From Petrosia ficiformis (taxonomy: Eukaryota > Porifera > Demospongiae > Haplosclerida > Petrosiidae), in assembly GCA_947044365.1 (NCBI GenBank), contig OX345641.1:4806460-4870459 (forward strand): 64,000 nt of DNA, written 5' to 3'. Under the pieces are notes generated by a model, which had not been told where the DNA came from, searched no databases, and saw only the letters and a list, made by a program, of their open reading frames with translations. The position numbers and the translations under genes are program-made. Below, piece after piece: positions 14,901-25,010 of this stretch. The stretch's first letter is position 1. The number at the start of each line of letters is the position of its first letter.

Positions 14901-17900
14901 CTGGCCAACATAGTTTTATAAACAAAAACTAAACTAAAAGTTTGAGAAGCTAGGCATACTATAACTAAAACCAATCACTATTGTCATACTAAATCAACAC
15001 TAATGTACATGTGTATGTCATTCAATATGCTGTGTGTTCTAATAATGAATTCATCATCAAACCTGTGCATTGACTGACCATGGAGTTCAGTGTGTTAGCG
15101 AGACTGTGGGGGAGAAAGAAGCAAGACTGAGTAGATGAAGTCAATAGAACTAGACAAGCCAGATATTCCCATTACGACAGAGAACAGTACACATGTTATT
15201 TCAAACCACATCTCCTTGGGCTCATTCCATAATGATTATCATTACTATACACTACAATTGAATAGTTAAATTTGTTTTCATAGATGTATATTTCATATAG
15301 CTTGTTTTTCCAAACAGACGACAGATACATTTAGTTCAACAGCACGTTGGCTATTGTCCTCAGTTTGATGCACTCATGGAACGTCTTAACTCAAAAGAAC
15401 TCCTCACAATATTTGCTCGTCTCAGAGGAATACAAGAATCTGATATCAAAGAAGCTGTTCAGACTGAAATAGATCGATTGGATTTGAATAAATATGCAGA
15501 CAAGCCCTGTGGAAGTTATAGGTTGGAATTATTTTTATTTATTTTGTCTTACGTACATATATTTTTAGTAAGCTCATGTTGACTGTGTTGATCAAATATT
15601 TTAACTATTATGTGTTGTGTAGTGTTGTTTTAGTTAACTATAACTATAAGTAAAACCCGTTTGAGTAAGGCATTATGACTTTTAGTTAACTAAGCTATAA
15701 CTAAATTATAACTAAATTACAGGTGTATTGCAATAACTATAACTAACTGAAATTACAAATGGCCAATAATAGGCACTTATAGTTACTTAACTAAAACTAA
15801 AACCCTTTTAGTAAACCAAATATTAGTATGGCCATATAGCCCTGTTTTGAGGCACCTAAAACCCAAGAGATAATTGGTCGAGGGTGTAGCCCTATATAGA
15901 CAAATTATCTCAAGGGTGTTAAATGCCCATAACTGCCTCCAAACAGTATTTTATACCATGGTAACACAAAAGTATGCAATTAAAACACATTTGACATCCA
16001 CTGTTGTCAAGTAGAAACCATAGTTCTATACTAATTAGTGTTTACTGTAAAAACTGTGAAAATACAATTAGATGATTAGTGGCTAGACCTGTCTACGGGC
16101 ATGTTATATCCAGCAGTACATCAAAGGTTACCATGGCAATCACCCACACACCCTTAGTTAATGAACTATATATAACTAAAAGTGGTCATCATTGTCATAC
16201 TAAAACAACACTAGTGTTGTGATATGTCATACCTTTATAAGTAAAACATATATACATGTCAAGAGCGCATGAGGAAAGAGTGTGTAACTTGCGTGGGTGT
16301 CTGTCTTGGCAAAATTTACTGCGTGTACTAAAAATAGATCGACAAATTCCTGCCAAATAATTAACCATAATTATTATTATAGTTATAAGTGTTATAGTTT
16401 GTCGAAAATGGCCGGTTCACGTTCTTTAGCTCTAGGAGCTCTTACTTTGTAACAGAGTATTAATGAAATCCATCCAACTCAGCTGAAGCCTGATATATTT
16501 GTCTCTGCCCTTTTGACATTGTCTCAAACGATAAATATATGCTGCACAAGTTGCCTGAACAATTTTTTCGAATGAACTTCCATCACAGGTAGGAGATTCC
16601 TCGCACAGTAGTCTAAAAAGTACACCACGATCTGGAAAGTGTTTGAGATGATAACTTTCTGACACTTCCTTTTTAACTTCGTCTACACATTCCCTTTGAA
16701 CATTCTCTAGGTGGTCAGTAATGTCATAAATCTTCTTCTTGCTAAGCGCCATGACGGTCACACCTTGGACGTTTTATTAACTATTATTATGATTACTTAC
16801 TCTTAATAATTATTTATTTCTGGGAAATAAAATCTATTTATAGTACACGTGGTAAATTTCGCCCGTTCTATGACTTCCAATTGCAGTTACACGCTCTTTC
16901 CCCTCCCTCTATCATACGCTCTTGACATGTATAATAGATGGAGACATTAATTTTGTCAGGTTCTACTTGAATACATCAAGCTTGTGATCTTGTAATAAAA
17001 ATAAATATTCCCCAAAAAGTATAGGGGTATTAGCCAGTTCTGACTAAAACTATACCTATAGTAGTATTCACTAGTATTATAATCACATGCATGTATTTAT
17101 TTTATCCTCACACATTCACTCTCCACACACCTAATCTCACAGTGGTGGTAACAAGCGTAAACTAAGCACAGCCATTGCTTTAGTTGGTAATCCTCCTATT
17201 GTATTCTTGGATGAACCTACAACTGGTATGGATCCAGTTACCAGGAGGTTTTTATGGAATGTCCTTACTAGTGTCATCAAAGAGGGAAGGAGTGTTGTCT
17301 TGACATCACACAGGCAAGTACAGAACTATCATTTTAAGATAGTTTTTTTTTATGGCCGTAGGGCCATCCCTATAATTAATTGCTTTCCCACGGGTTCGAA
17401 CTATATATATATATTTTCTTGTGTCCACTTGTGCGAGTATGTGTTGTATACGTAGTTAAGGAATTTGCGTCATTCTCGGGGGCTCGGTCAATTAATGGGT
17501 GTGGTGCGTAAAAGAACGTGCGCTCGAACTCTACATGACCAGCTGTAAGAAACTTAAGGTTACGGGATACTGTTGTATGTATTATCAACTTGCACATATA
17601 ATAATTAATTTGCCAAACCACAAAAATTTAGGCAGTTGACATATGACGTGCGAATTACAGAAAGATGAATAGCTGTCTTGTAATTAAGGTTAGTGTTATG
17701 TTTAATGATATTCATTGTCAAACTGCAAGAATGCACTTTATGCAAACATAACTTTTTAGCGAAAATAAGCTATTATCAGAATTTTAACGTCAGCTTTTTC
17801 CATATTTACAAATAATTTAACTGATTAAACATACGCAAAGTGACTAAATATCATTAACAAAGGGATTGACGGATGCTTTTATGCATATACGCATGTTTTA

Positions 17901-20900
17901 AAGACTTATGCAAGGTCAAAGATACCACGGTCCCTTGAAAATGTACAAAAAATACCGTATTTTGTTTTTTAATTGGTTTAAAAACAAATTCTTCCGTCAA
18001 TCCCTCCAAACAGTGGTCCAGTACAACATTTTAAAATTTCAGAACCAGAACAGTGCTACAAATGGAGATTTCTGATGTCAAAATTACCGCTAAATCACAA
18101 ACCATATCTCGAATCACAGTGGAGCGCTAGGAGTGAATTTTGTTTTACAACTTTACTACAAAGTAAGATATAGTTTAATAATAATTGGAAGAAGTATGTG
18201 TTGCATTTGACCTAAAAACAAAAAAAAGTTATCATACTAATTAATATTCATAGTTTAGTATCCCGTAACCTTAAAGAAAGCTGCCTGTAGCTAAGACTGC
18301 TAAGTAGCTTACATAGAAACTGGAACTAGTAGCTAGCTATTCTGCCTGAAATATATTCCTAAAGTTCTACAAGGTCCTTTGAAAGGTCAGGAGAGTAGAT
18401 AATCAAAATAATAACTATAATAAGCTGATGTGGTTTAGGCATGATAAAGTCAGCCATGATTACTGAATGCTGGACACCACAAAGCAATCATAGGGATGTT
18501 TTTTTTCTCTATATACACTTGGTATTTCACTGGAAGTCAAAAACAAGGATTACTTTATCCTGAATACACATGTTCTTCTATGCAATTCAAATACTCAATG
18601 GAGTGTATGTATAGAATATAGCTCTGGTTGGAGGCAGTTATGGGCATATAACACCCTTGAGATAGTTGGTCGAGGGTGTAGCCGGAGACAATTATCTCAA
18701 GGGTGTTATATGCCCATTACTGCCTCCAAACAGGGCTATATGTATTTTATACCATGGTAACATTTAAGTATGCACATTTGATATCACTGTTGTCAAGTAG
18801 AAGGTTAGCATGGCAAATGCCCACGCACTGTGGCATAAGTTTGTATAATATTGTGAATATTAATAAACCTGAAGAGAGCTTTTAATGAAATTACAGGAAA
18901 TTTAGTTTGAGAGGGAGGGAAAATCAATCAGTGCACAACACTTCAATAGGAAATTTACAAAAATAACATTAGACCCTCTAATGGAATCTAGGGGTCCCAG
19001 AAGGCTATAGCCAAGAGCTGATGATATTGTTATACTAGTCATGATTGCTAATATTCAGTATGAATTCCATTGGGGAGGACTTCCCTGCTATATAAGACAC
19101 TCTGGTCATGTTAGTACATTACAGACCTGGGTTCAATTACAATTGTAATTATAATTCAGTTAACAATTACAGCTAAAGTTGTGTAATTGTAATTGCAATT
19201 GTAATGTATAAGTCATAAAGATGTACTGCAGTTACACCAGCATTTATACCAATATTTAGAACTGAGCATTGTTTTTTACATGATGCTCTTTTTCAGAAAT
19301 TAGGTGTAATACTGATTGATTTACATATAGTTACAGTTAGTATTTAGTAATTCAATTGTAATTTTAAGCCAATGAAATTACTCAGTAGTTGTAATTGTAA
19401 TTCAACTGATATTCTCTGAAATGCTATAATTGAAAGTGTAATTGTAATTGAGTTTTTGTAATTGAACCCAGGTCTGGTAAGATATTATGTGTTACTATTA
19501 TACAGTATGGAGGAGTGTGAAGCATTATGTACAAGAGTGGCTATTATGGTCAATGGACGGTTCAAATGTTTGGGAAGCATACAGCATCTCAAGACCAAGT
19601 ATGTTGATCAATTAATAATTATAATAAATATTTTTGGCCTAATGTTTGAAAAAGGGATGCTTTCAAACAAAAATAATTTGATAAAACGCTGTTTAATTAA
19701 TTATTCCTCATAAACCTTTAAAGTTATAACTAAAATAGGTTGTTGGGTTTCAGGCATGAGACAACCAGCAATTATCACTGCAAAGCAATCATAGGAATAC
19801 TTTCACCATATACATACATGTAGTTTTGCTTCATTCATATCACAAGTGTAATGTAGTTAGTACTTGAAATGTATCAATTTTTTGATAGGTTTGGAAATGG
19901 CTACACAGTACAACTGAAGATGAAAATGAAACAACGAGAACAAAAAAGCCCAAGAAAGACTTTGAAAAGGAAAACGTCTACTATACGAGAAGTTGGAAAA
20001 CGTTTTAAAAGGGAAACAAGAATAACTCTTTCTCGAAAGCCAACAAAGACAGAATCTGTTATTTATAATACCAGAAAAATTAAAGAATTTTTCGCTGAGA
20101 AATTTACAAAGTCGTCACTATTGGAGGAACATCAGGTCAGGAGTCTGAATAACAATAAAGGAGAATTTTAGCTCATTGATTATTATTTGTATTTCAGATT
20201 CTAAATCTCTCAACCTGCATATCATAATAACACCTTGCATAAGCCTTATGCAGTAAAACTTGCATCCAACATATACTATCTTTTCATGCCATGTATTCAT
20301 GATTTTATGTCAGACATCATACTCATGAACTCCACATTATATACATGTAATGCTCTTGTATGTATGCGACTCAATTTTCGAAAAGGGACACTTTTACCAC
20401 AAAATAATTTTGATCAAATGCTTACTTTCAATCACTCACCACTCAATTCAAAAGGACAGGGTTGTACAATAGGTTATCTTATTACAGTACTCACCTATCA
20501 AAACAAAAGTGACAAACAACAGTAACAAATAATATATATAATTATATATAATATATAATTTTATATGCATTTATAATTCAATAAAAGCAAAACTATCGAA
20601 TGATTTAGTGTTAACAGTGAAATGTTGCATGAAGAAGGAGCTATTGTAAAGTTTTGTAGATACTTATTTTCTATACAAAATGGTAGAATGACAAACGATT
20701 AAAGATAAGTATTTGATCAAAAATATTTTGCAGGAAAGAGTCCCTTTTTGAAAATGAGGTAACAAAAGTACTTCCTGAATATTCATGTTACATAACAATA
20801 CATAATCTGAGAACATAGTGCTAAGAGATATATTGATATATCTCTGTATTAAGAATGTACTGATATATTCACAGGGATTGTTGATGTATGTGTTTTAATT

Positions 20901-22520
20901 TTCGAATGTTTGTGTGTGCAATTACACATATGGAAATTACTGATGTGTAGATTCATTGACAAGTAAAGGTTTACCACATGGTATCTTTGTTGTTTTGCAA
21001 AACTTCATTAATTGTGGGTAGAGCTGGAGGGCAAATGTTCATATTAACATCAAAATTGTAACATCACCTAGCACTATGTATATTACACACAATGACACAA
21101 GTTAGCTTAATTGTCATTGTGAGGATAACACTCAATTGCATGTATCAACTATTACGAAGTGCATAACATACCAAGAAATATATAAGCACATAGATTGCAG
21201 ATACATGCAGTGAGCTGTATTAGCCTCTGAGAGGTATGTATATGTCCTTATTAGACTAATCTCAAACTATCTGATGTGTTTATAACGTCAATGTTTAAAA
21301 ACTATCACAGTCAATTTCCAAAATGTATAAGTATGATAGACAGATAGACAGATGGATAGATTGACATTACCAATCACTTAGCCCTCTTGCACATACACTG
21401 CACAAAGTAATTATTGTACTCTCATGTATAATTATGCACAATTGCACTCATGTCATGACATTATAAAGTTCATAATTACATCATCTTATCTAATTATTTC
21501 AGGGTTCAATGACATATCAGATTCCATTAGAAAGTGTCATGTGGTCTACTCTGTTTCGTGAAATGGAAGAGAATAAGGAGGAATTGAATATTATTGATTA
21601 TGGTATTTCTCAAGCTACACTGGATCAGGTAAATCACCATCCAGGGTTTCATACAAGATTTTTCCTGGAAGCCACATGGATTGTGTCCCATATTAGGTGG
21701 TGATGTGTCCCATACTAGGGGGTGTGGATTGTGTCCCATAATAGGGGGTGTTGTATCCCCTACTAGGGGGTGTGGATGTGTCTCGTACTAGGGGGTGTTG
21801 TGTCCACACTAGGGTGTGTGGATGTGATCAATACATAGATAAACCTACTGAGGCACACCTTCGTTTTTGAGGGTGACTTTTTCCTTAGAATTATTTGTAA
21901 TATTCCAAAGCTAACAGGTACATGAAAGGTAACTGTAACTTTAACAACTGTCTGATCACCACACGCTTATTTGACCATCAATTTACAAGTCTTATATCAC
22001 ACCTGTGGTTTCATAGCCACTCTCAGTTGGATGTATATCATACATAGTATTGTGATATGGCAAAACTTCAAAGTAACCACCACAGGTTTTATAAATCCTT
22101 GATACAAACAGTGATACAAACTAAAAGATCACCTGGTCCAAACTCAAGACAAGATATTAGGAGAAGCTACACAAAGCCTCTCTGGATTATATATAACACA
22201 CCCATGCACTCATGTTATAACAGATAATCACCTCGCTCACAGACTCAGTGATTATAAATCTGATATACCACATGTAGGTGTGTTATTATAACACATATAT
22301 ACATAAGATATTATTACATAACAATGATCATATAAATATTCTTTATATACCATGTTGATAAATTGAAGTACATGTATATAGTATGGAGTTCTTTGAGAGT
22401 TACCATACCTTAATGGTCAAAGAACTCCATACTATTTTAATGATTATGAAGTAACCATATTCTATTATTTAGGTGTTTGTTGGGTTTGCCAGAGAACAAG
22501 AAGAAATCGAAAATAATTAA
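104..22520 (+). CDS. ABCA-family ABC transporter, second half (5' end outside window)
   Basis: Lipid-type exporter of the ABCA subfamily; moving lipids across membranes is the family role, and the exact substrate is unknown. Seventeen exons join in one frame (821 codons with stop): 104-469, 2727-2846, 3006-3122, 6647-6820, 7987-8097, 9104-9195, 9349-9426, 10585-10714, 11956-12039, 13447-13539, 13892-14100, 15318-15521, 17143-17313, 19506-19598, 19889-20135, 21503-21628, 22473-22520. Exon 1 is a cysteine-rich extracellular loop. Exons 3-8 carry the hydrophobic membrane segments. The nucleotide-binding domain has Walker [11 protein letters not shown] (visible residues about 492-501), Q-loop GYCPQFDAL, signature SGGNKRKLS, Walker [13 protein letters not shown] and H-loop TSH. 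The tail with VFVGFARE is typical of the second NBD of full-length ABCA proteins, so the first half probably lies upstream. A Lys/Arg-rich insert (exon 19889-20135) follows the NBD. The donor after 17313 is GC, not GT. Subfamily call is firm; orthology to a particular ABCA is not claimed. Confidence 0.93.
530..665. repeat. Palindromic ACATGTAC microsatellite in ABCA intron 1
   Basis: Alternating runs of ACATGTAC and its own reverse complement, so both strands look the same. The open frames across it are low-complexity Tyr/His/Val/Cys strings and not genes. The short motif GTACATGT recurs through the window. Confidence 0.85.
739..1181. mobile_element. Family A short inverted-repeat element, copy 1
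   Basis: Non-coding MITE-like element in ABCA intron 1. It begins near the motif CCATCCCTATGATTGCTTT and ends with the reverse complement AAAGCAATCATAGGGAT at about 1092. From 1092 to 1181 the right end is itself a hairpin, with an AAGATATATGGAG arm pairing back on the terminal sequence. Other copies or fragments lie at about 7685, 8703, 17352, 19737, 24781, 26180, 27170 and 50715. Confidence 0.75.
1811..1981. mobile_element. Family B short inverted-repeat element, copy 1 (degenerate)
   Basis: Starts with GTGTTGTTTTAGTTAACTA and ends with the near reverse complement around ACTAAAACAC. The interior is made of AACTAAAACTAA-like words. A further degenerate stretch of the same words lies at about 1370-1500. 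Better copies are at 14485-15003 and 15620-16213. Confidence 0.55.
2847..2940. repeat. (GT)n microsatellite starting at a splice donor
   Basis: About 90 bp of GT dinucleotides grading into GTGA units. The array starts immediately after the ABCA exon ending at 2846, so the splice donor is the first GT of the microsatellite. Confidence 0.9.
4059..6081. mobile_element. Inner DNA transposon with about 270-bp inverted termini and a THAP gene
   Basis: Bases 4059-4325 (starting GGGTAACTGCAACAG) reappear as a near-perfect reverse complement at about 5815-6081. The element is flanked by a direct TTTAAA duplication (4053-4058 and 6082-6087). It is about 2.0 kb long, and its interior encodes a THAP DNA-binding domain but no catalytic domain that I can see, so it is probably non-autonomous or partly deleted. 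It sits in the ABCA intron between 3122 and 6647. Confidence 0.88.
4326..4891 (+). pseudogene. THAP-domain protein of the inner transposon (frameshifted)
   Basis: The frame from 4326 encodes a THAP zinc-binding domain (C2CH type), the DNA-binding module of P-element-like transposases and their host derivatives. Visible hallmarks are the N-terminal [12 protein letters not shown], a conserved W, then LCSTHF and DCFE. The frame stops at 4541, but the next part of the domain (a run ending DAVPTIF, the usual AVPTIF box) follows in another frame, so one small indel has broken the reading frame. A Lys/Arg-rich stretch follows to a donor at 4708/4709, and a second plausible exon lies at 4781-4891. 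No DDE or P-element GTPase/transposase motif was found downstream. Confidence 0.75.
6310..6432 (+). pseudogene. Short transposase C-terminus remnant in the outer element
   Basis: An open stretch ending at TAA 6430-6432 contains [17 protein letters not shown] followed by PPEDPF. The helix and acidic tail resemble the C-terminal end of pogo/Tigger-type DDE transposases, where a hydrophobic helix is followed by an ALDG/ED-rich tail. This is a weak family resemblance judged by eye. No catalytic part remains. It lies inside the outer TTAA-flanked element. Confidence 0.3.
8703..9085. mobile_element. Family A element, copy at 8.7-9.1 kb
   Basis: Starts at TATGATTGCTTTCCCATTGG and ends near AAAGCAATCATAGGGGTAC (about 9034). 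The internal order of motifs (CGTGACTATGAG, TCAGTCAATATGGGGG, GCTCAAGCTACAGACCAGCC) matches the 17.35-kb and 50.7-kb copies. It ends about 20 bp before the ABCA exon starting at 9104. A small fragment of the same family is at 7685-7735. Confidence 0.7.
10717..11216. repeat. 31-bp minisatellite in an ABCA intron
   Basis: About 16 tandem copies of a 31-bp unit built from GCTAAAGATATACAC, then C or T, then ATACATATTATTAGT, with a few point variants. It starts just after the donor of the exon ending at 10714. There are no unique spacers, so this is not a CRISPR array. Confidence 0.95.
12176..12608. mobile_element. Possible short inverted-repeat element in an ABCA intron
   Basis: CTGGGTGATATTTTACTATC at the left and the imperfect reverse complement ending CATCACTCAG at the right bracket about 430 non-coding bases. 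The TATCACAATAG motif is shared by both ends. No target duplication is obvious. Confidence 0.4.
14485..15003. mobile_element. Family B element, copy 2
   Basis: Begins TTAGTGTTGTTTTAGTTAAC and ends with the reverse complement around ACTAAATCAACACTAA. The interior contains repeated TAACTATAACTA words and no open frame. It lies in the ABCA intron between the Walker A and Q-loop exons. Confidence 0.7.
15620..16213. mobile_element. Family B element, copy 3, containing a family C repeat
   Basis: Begins TAGTGTTGTTTTAGTTAAC and ends CTAAAACAACACTA. Inside it, at about 15836-16010, lies another repeat (CAAGAGATAATTGGTCGAGG, later CTCAAGGGTGTT and TGCCTCCAAACAG) that recurs at 18629-18800 outside family B. 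The family C repeat therefore looks like an insertion into this copy. Confidence 0.65.
16250..16934. mobile_element. Short transposon with inverted ends and one ORF
   Basis: The left end TACATGTCAAGAGCGCATGA and the right end, read on the other strand as TACATGTCAAGAGCGTATGA, are inverted copies, and a second block (GAAAGAGNGTGTAACT) is also shared. Flanking TA dinucleotides are compatible with a TA target site. The element carries the 109-residue frame at 16432-16761 on the minus strand. Confidence 0.75.
16432..16761 (-). CDS. Unrecognised 109-residue protein inside a short transposon
   Basis: I do not recognise this protein. The frame starts [17 protein letters not shown] and ends SKSS, with several predicted helices, conserved-looking Cys residues (CVDEV, LLCEES, TCAAY, LRQC) and no membrane segment. 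It is the only long frame in the 685-bp element bounded by inverted repeats, so it is either a domesticated or captured fragment, or the DNA-binding piece of a transposase. It is too small for a complete DDE enzyme. Codon usage looks less AT-rich than the flanking intron, which favours a real coding origin. Confidence 0.5.
   Translation of the reverse strand: MTVMALSKKKIYDITDHLENVQRECVDEVKKEVSESYHLKHFPDRGVLFRLLCEESPTCDGSSFEKIVQATCAAYIYRLRQCQKGRDKYIRLQLSWMDFINTLLQSKSS
17352..18518. mobile_element. Family A element, copy 3, interrupted by a TTAA-flanked element
   Basis: The left end (GGGCCATCCCTATAATTAAT) and right end (AAAGCAATCATAGGGATG at 18481) are family A termini. Between them the family A order of motifs is broken at 17557 and resumes at 18271. 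Without the inserted element this copy is about 450 bp, like the others. Confidence 0.75.
17558..18270. mobile_element. 713-bp nested element flanked by TTAA
   Basis: The left end GGTTACGGGATACT and the right end AGTATCCCGTAACC are perfect inverted repeats, flanked on both sides by TTAA (17554-17557 and 18271-18274). There is no convincing open frame inside. The target choice and short termini are piggyBac-like, so it is probably a non-autonomous element mobilised in trans. Confidence 0.85.
18629..18800. mobile_element. Family C palindromic repeat
   Basis: GGAGGCAGTTATGGGCATAT at 18632 pairs with its reverse complement near 18712-18731 (ATGCCCATTACTGCCTCC). CACCCTTGAGATA pairs with TATCTCAAGGGTG, leaving a central loop. 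The right flank (ATACCATGGTAACA, TGTTGTCAAGTAGAA) matches the copy at 15836-16010. Confidence 0.7.
19132..19476. mobile_element. 345-bp inverted-repeat element next to an exon
   Basis: CAGACCTGGGTTCAATTACA at the left is mirrored by TAATTGAACCCAGGTCTG at the right. The interior is a degenerate run of TTGTAATTGTAATT words. The right terminus is 30 bp before the ABCA exon starting at 19506, so the element supplies part of that exon's upstream intron sequence. Confidence 0.8.
19737..19815. mobile_element. Family A right-end fragment
   Basis: AGGCATGAGACAACCAGCA followed by CTGCAAAGCAATCATAGGAA matches the right end of the other family A copies. It lies 70 bp upstream of the ABCA exon starting at 19889. 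Confidence 0.6.
21674..21826. repeat. TGTCCCATACTAGGGGGTG minisatellite in the last but one ABCA intron
   Basis: Seven or so degenerate copies of a 19-24-bp unit (TGTCCCATACTAGGGGGTG with variants). It is G-rich on the plus strand relative to the surrounding AT-rich intron. Confidence 0.85.
22380..22434. repeat. Hairpin 40 bp before the last ABCA exon
   Basis: AGTATGGAGTTCTTTGA and its exact reverse complement TCAAAGAACTCCATACT bracket a 20-base loop. The coding exon begins at 22473. It could be a minimal inverted-repeat element; no function is implied. Confidence 0.7.
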
Positions 22521-24540
22521 ACTGTAAAACATTTACTTGTAATGTAGTTTGGTCAGCTGACATATAGCAATCTCACTGATCTCATTTAATTTAAATTCTA
22601 ATTTAATTGAATTGAATTATTTATCATACTTCATAATAATAATTATTTTATCTGTTATAAAGAAAATTTGTTTGTTTCAAGGATACAACAATAACAGGGA
22701 TTATAAGTATTATAATTATGAAAACATGTCAATTGAACATGTCTTGTACAAGACAAGATGCAGGGGCTATATACAAACTCTGATGACACTGAGTCTTTAA
22801 TTAGGTGCTCTTCATAAGTTATATAAGTATGCTAAAATTAATATTATTAATTTATAATAATTATTCATTGCCAGTTTTCTGGTTTCAGTTATGTACACAA
22901 GTCAGCCATCTGAAAATGCGCTGTATATAGTTTTACTGGTAATTTGGTACAGACAGAGACACAAAATGATTACTGTAACACTTCATAGGTGAGGGTAACT
23001 ACACCTGATACCACTCCATAGTCAGGTACACACAATAAATTATTATAGCATATTTTAATGCGATACACTCAAAAGATTTAATCTATATATTTGGCACCAC
23101 ATAGCAAGATGTGCTGTATATCTATTTTTTATTGAACCTTCTATCTAAGCATATTGCAAGAGTGCCAAGAGAGAATATATTACAATAAAACAATTATACA
23201 TACCAATATTGGTCTAGCATTACATACTGTGTAGGATAGAGGTGGGGTTGGTCATGGGTTTGTATTTATAATACACAACCACCTCTGCCATCAGTGGCTC
23301 AGTGCCATATGTGTATTCAAAATCATCATAGCATGGACGCCTGGTGGACGCCTGGAGGTCCAGGCACTTTTGTGAATTTCAACTCTCACGTCCATAAATT
23401 ATGAAAGAAAATGTGGGCAAAGCGTTTAACTACATATATAAATTCATATATTATGTATTCAAAATACTATACTTTCATTGATACTAAGTGTATATGAATA
23501 CCTTTCTTGCTAGATTATTTTCTAAGCCATTAATTATAGTAATTCTAGGGTTGATGATTGTTTTTTTATCCAACATTACCTTGTGGGTGTGTGCAATATA
23601 AGGGGGGGGGGGGGGGGTGTGGTGATTTTTGTGCACTGGCTCCGCAAGATCCACCACTGCTTATGGACGTTTGAAATAATCCTCTTCCATGGTTCAGCAT
23701 CTTCAATCACCAGTCTTTCCTGGTTTTCCTTCCCTTTTAAATACACAAGACAATGCGCACGTTATTATGAATAACTAAAGACACCTATGACAATTGCAAC
23801 CACTTCTGCAATAGAGTTTTGTTTCCTTTAAAATGGAAAAATCAGCTCTTCTTCTTAGACCATGTTTGTCACTCTTCTCAAAACCATCGGAATACTTCCC
23901 ATTCTTTAAATAATCAAATAAAGTAAAGTATCAATTATCAGACACCACTAATACTCGGATGCTATAGCGCTCTCTCTACCACTGCAACTCGAATTACTAC
24001 ACCATAGTGAGAAAGTATACTAAGTAATATCCCTGCATAACAAGTTTTATGATGATCGCTTGCTTAGTCTTGGAGTTATAAGCTTGTAAAAATGAACACC
24101 TATGATTGGACAAATTAATATACTTACGGAGAGCTATCCATCTGCCTTATAGAACTGCTGGAAATAAATGGCTACTGTATATACCATCTGCTGCAACAAC
24201 ATCTACTCTAGTCATAAACCAAATCTCGTATCTTACAGTTGCTTGACTGATTCAATTATCTGGACCCTTCTGAGCAATCAATAATAGGGCTATATCCTAT
24301 ACTTAATTCCTTTTGACCTTTGGAAATATAATAATAAAGGCTAAAGTACATATAGTATATAAATTATAAACAAAATTTTCACACCCACATGACTCAGCAT
24401 GACTGGTACCTCTAACTTATAGTAGCAGTACAGTCTATGTGAGCATTCTCAGATCTTTCTCTCTCCACCTGATGTTGTTTCCTTTTTCGTGTATGCTCCA
24501 CTGTCTGGTTTAATATTGTGTTATTACGAAAAATGTATAA

Positions 24541-24589
24541 TTATATATATATATATATATATAATACATATATATATTATATAACATTA

Positions 24590-24641
<52 letters not shown>
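24541..24641. repeat. (TA)n microsatellite
   Basis: Nearly pure TA dinucleotides with short interruptions. Confidence 0.95.
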
Positions 24642-24780
24642 CACATATATAATTATTATATAAAATTAATTAACTATTAAATTTTATGTTATGCTTAGCT
24701 TGGAATATAATTATCACTAATGTATATATTTATCAAGAGTATATAATAGAAGGAGAGGGAGAGTATTGTACTTCTGTATG

Positions 24781-25010
24781 AAAGCAACCATAGGAATAAT
24801 TTTTTTCTCCATAATAATAATATATCTTGTTTTCAGTAGTGAGTATAGTTTCAGCAGTGTCTATAAATTAATTATTAGACTCTGCTCTTTTAATATTATG
24901 CTTACAGTCAACTGATAAGCACAACAAGATATATGGAGAAAAAAATAATCCCAATGATTGCTTTGTGGTGTCCAGCATTCAGTAATCATGGCTGACATTC
25001 TTTGCTGATA
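24781..25010. mobile_element. Family A element, hairpin-type copy
   Basis: AAAGCAACCATAGGAATAAT with a CTCCATAATAATAATATATC arm is mirrored by AGATATATGGAGAAAAAAAT and CCAATGATTGCTTT at about 24925-24966. Family A sequence (TCAGTAATCATGGCTGAC) continues outside on the minus strand. Confidence 0.6.

Noticed and set aside
17385..17400. GGGTTCGAAC as part of a tRNA T-arm
   Set aside because: No acceptor, D-arm or anticodon arm at the right spacing; the motif belongs to family A elements.
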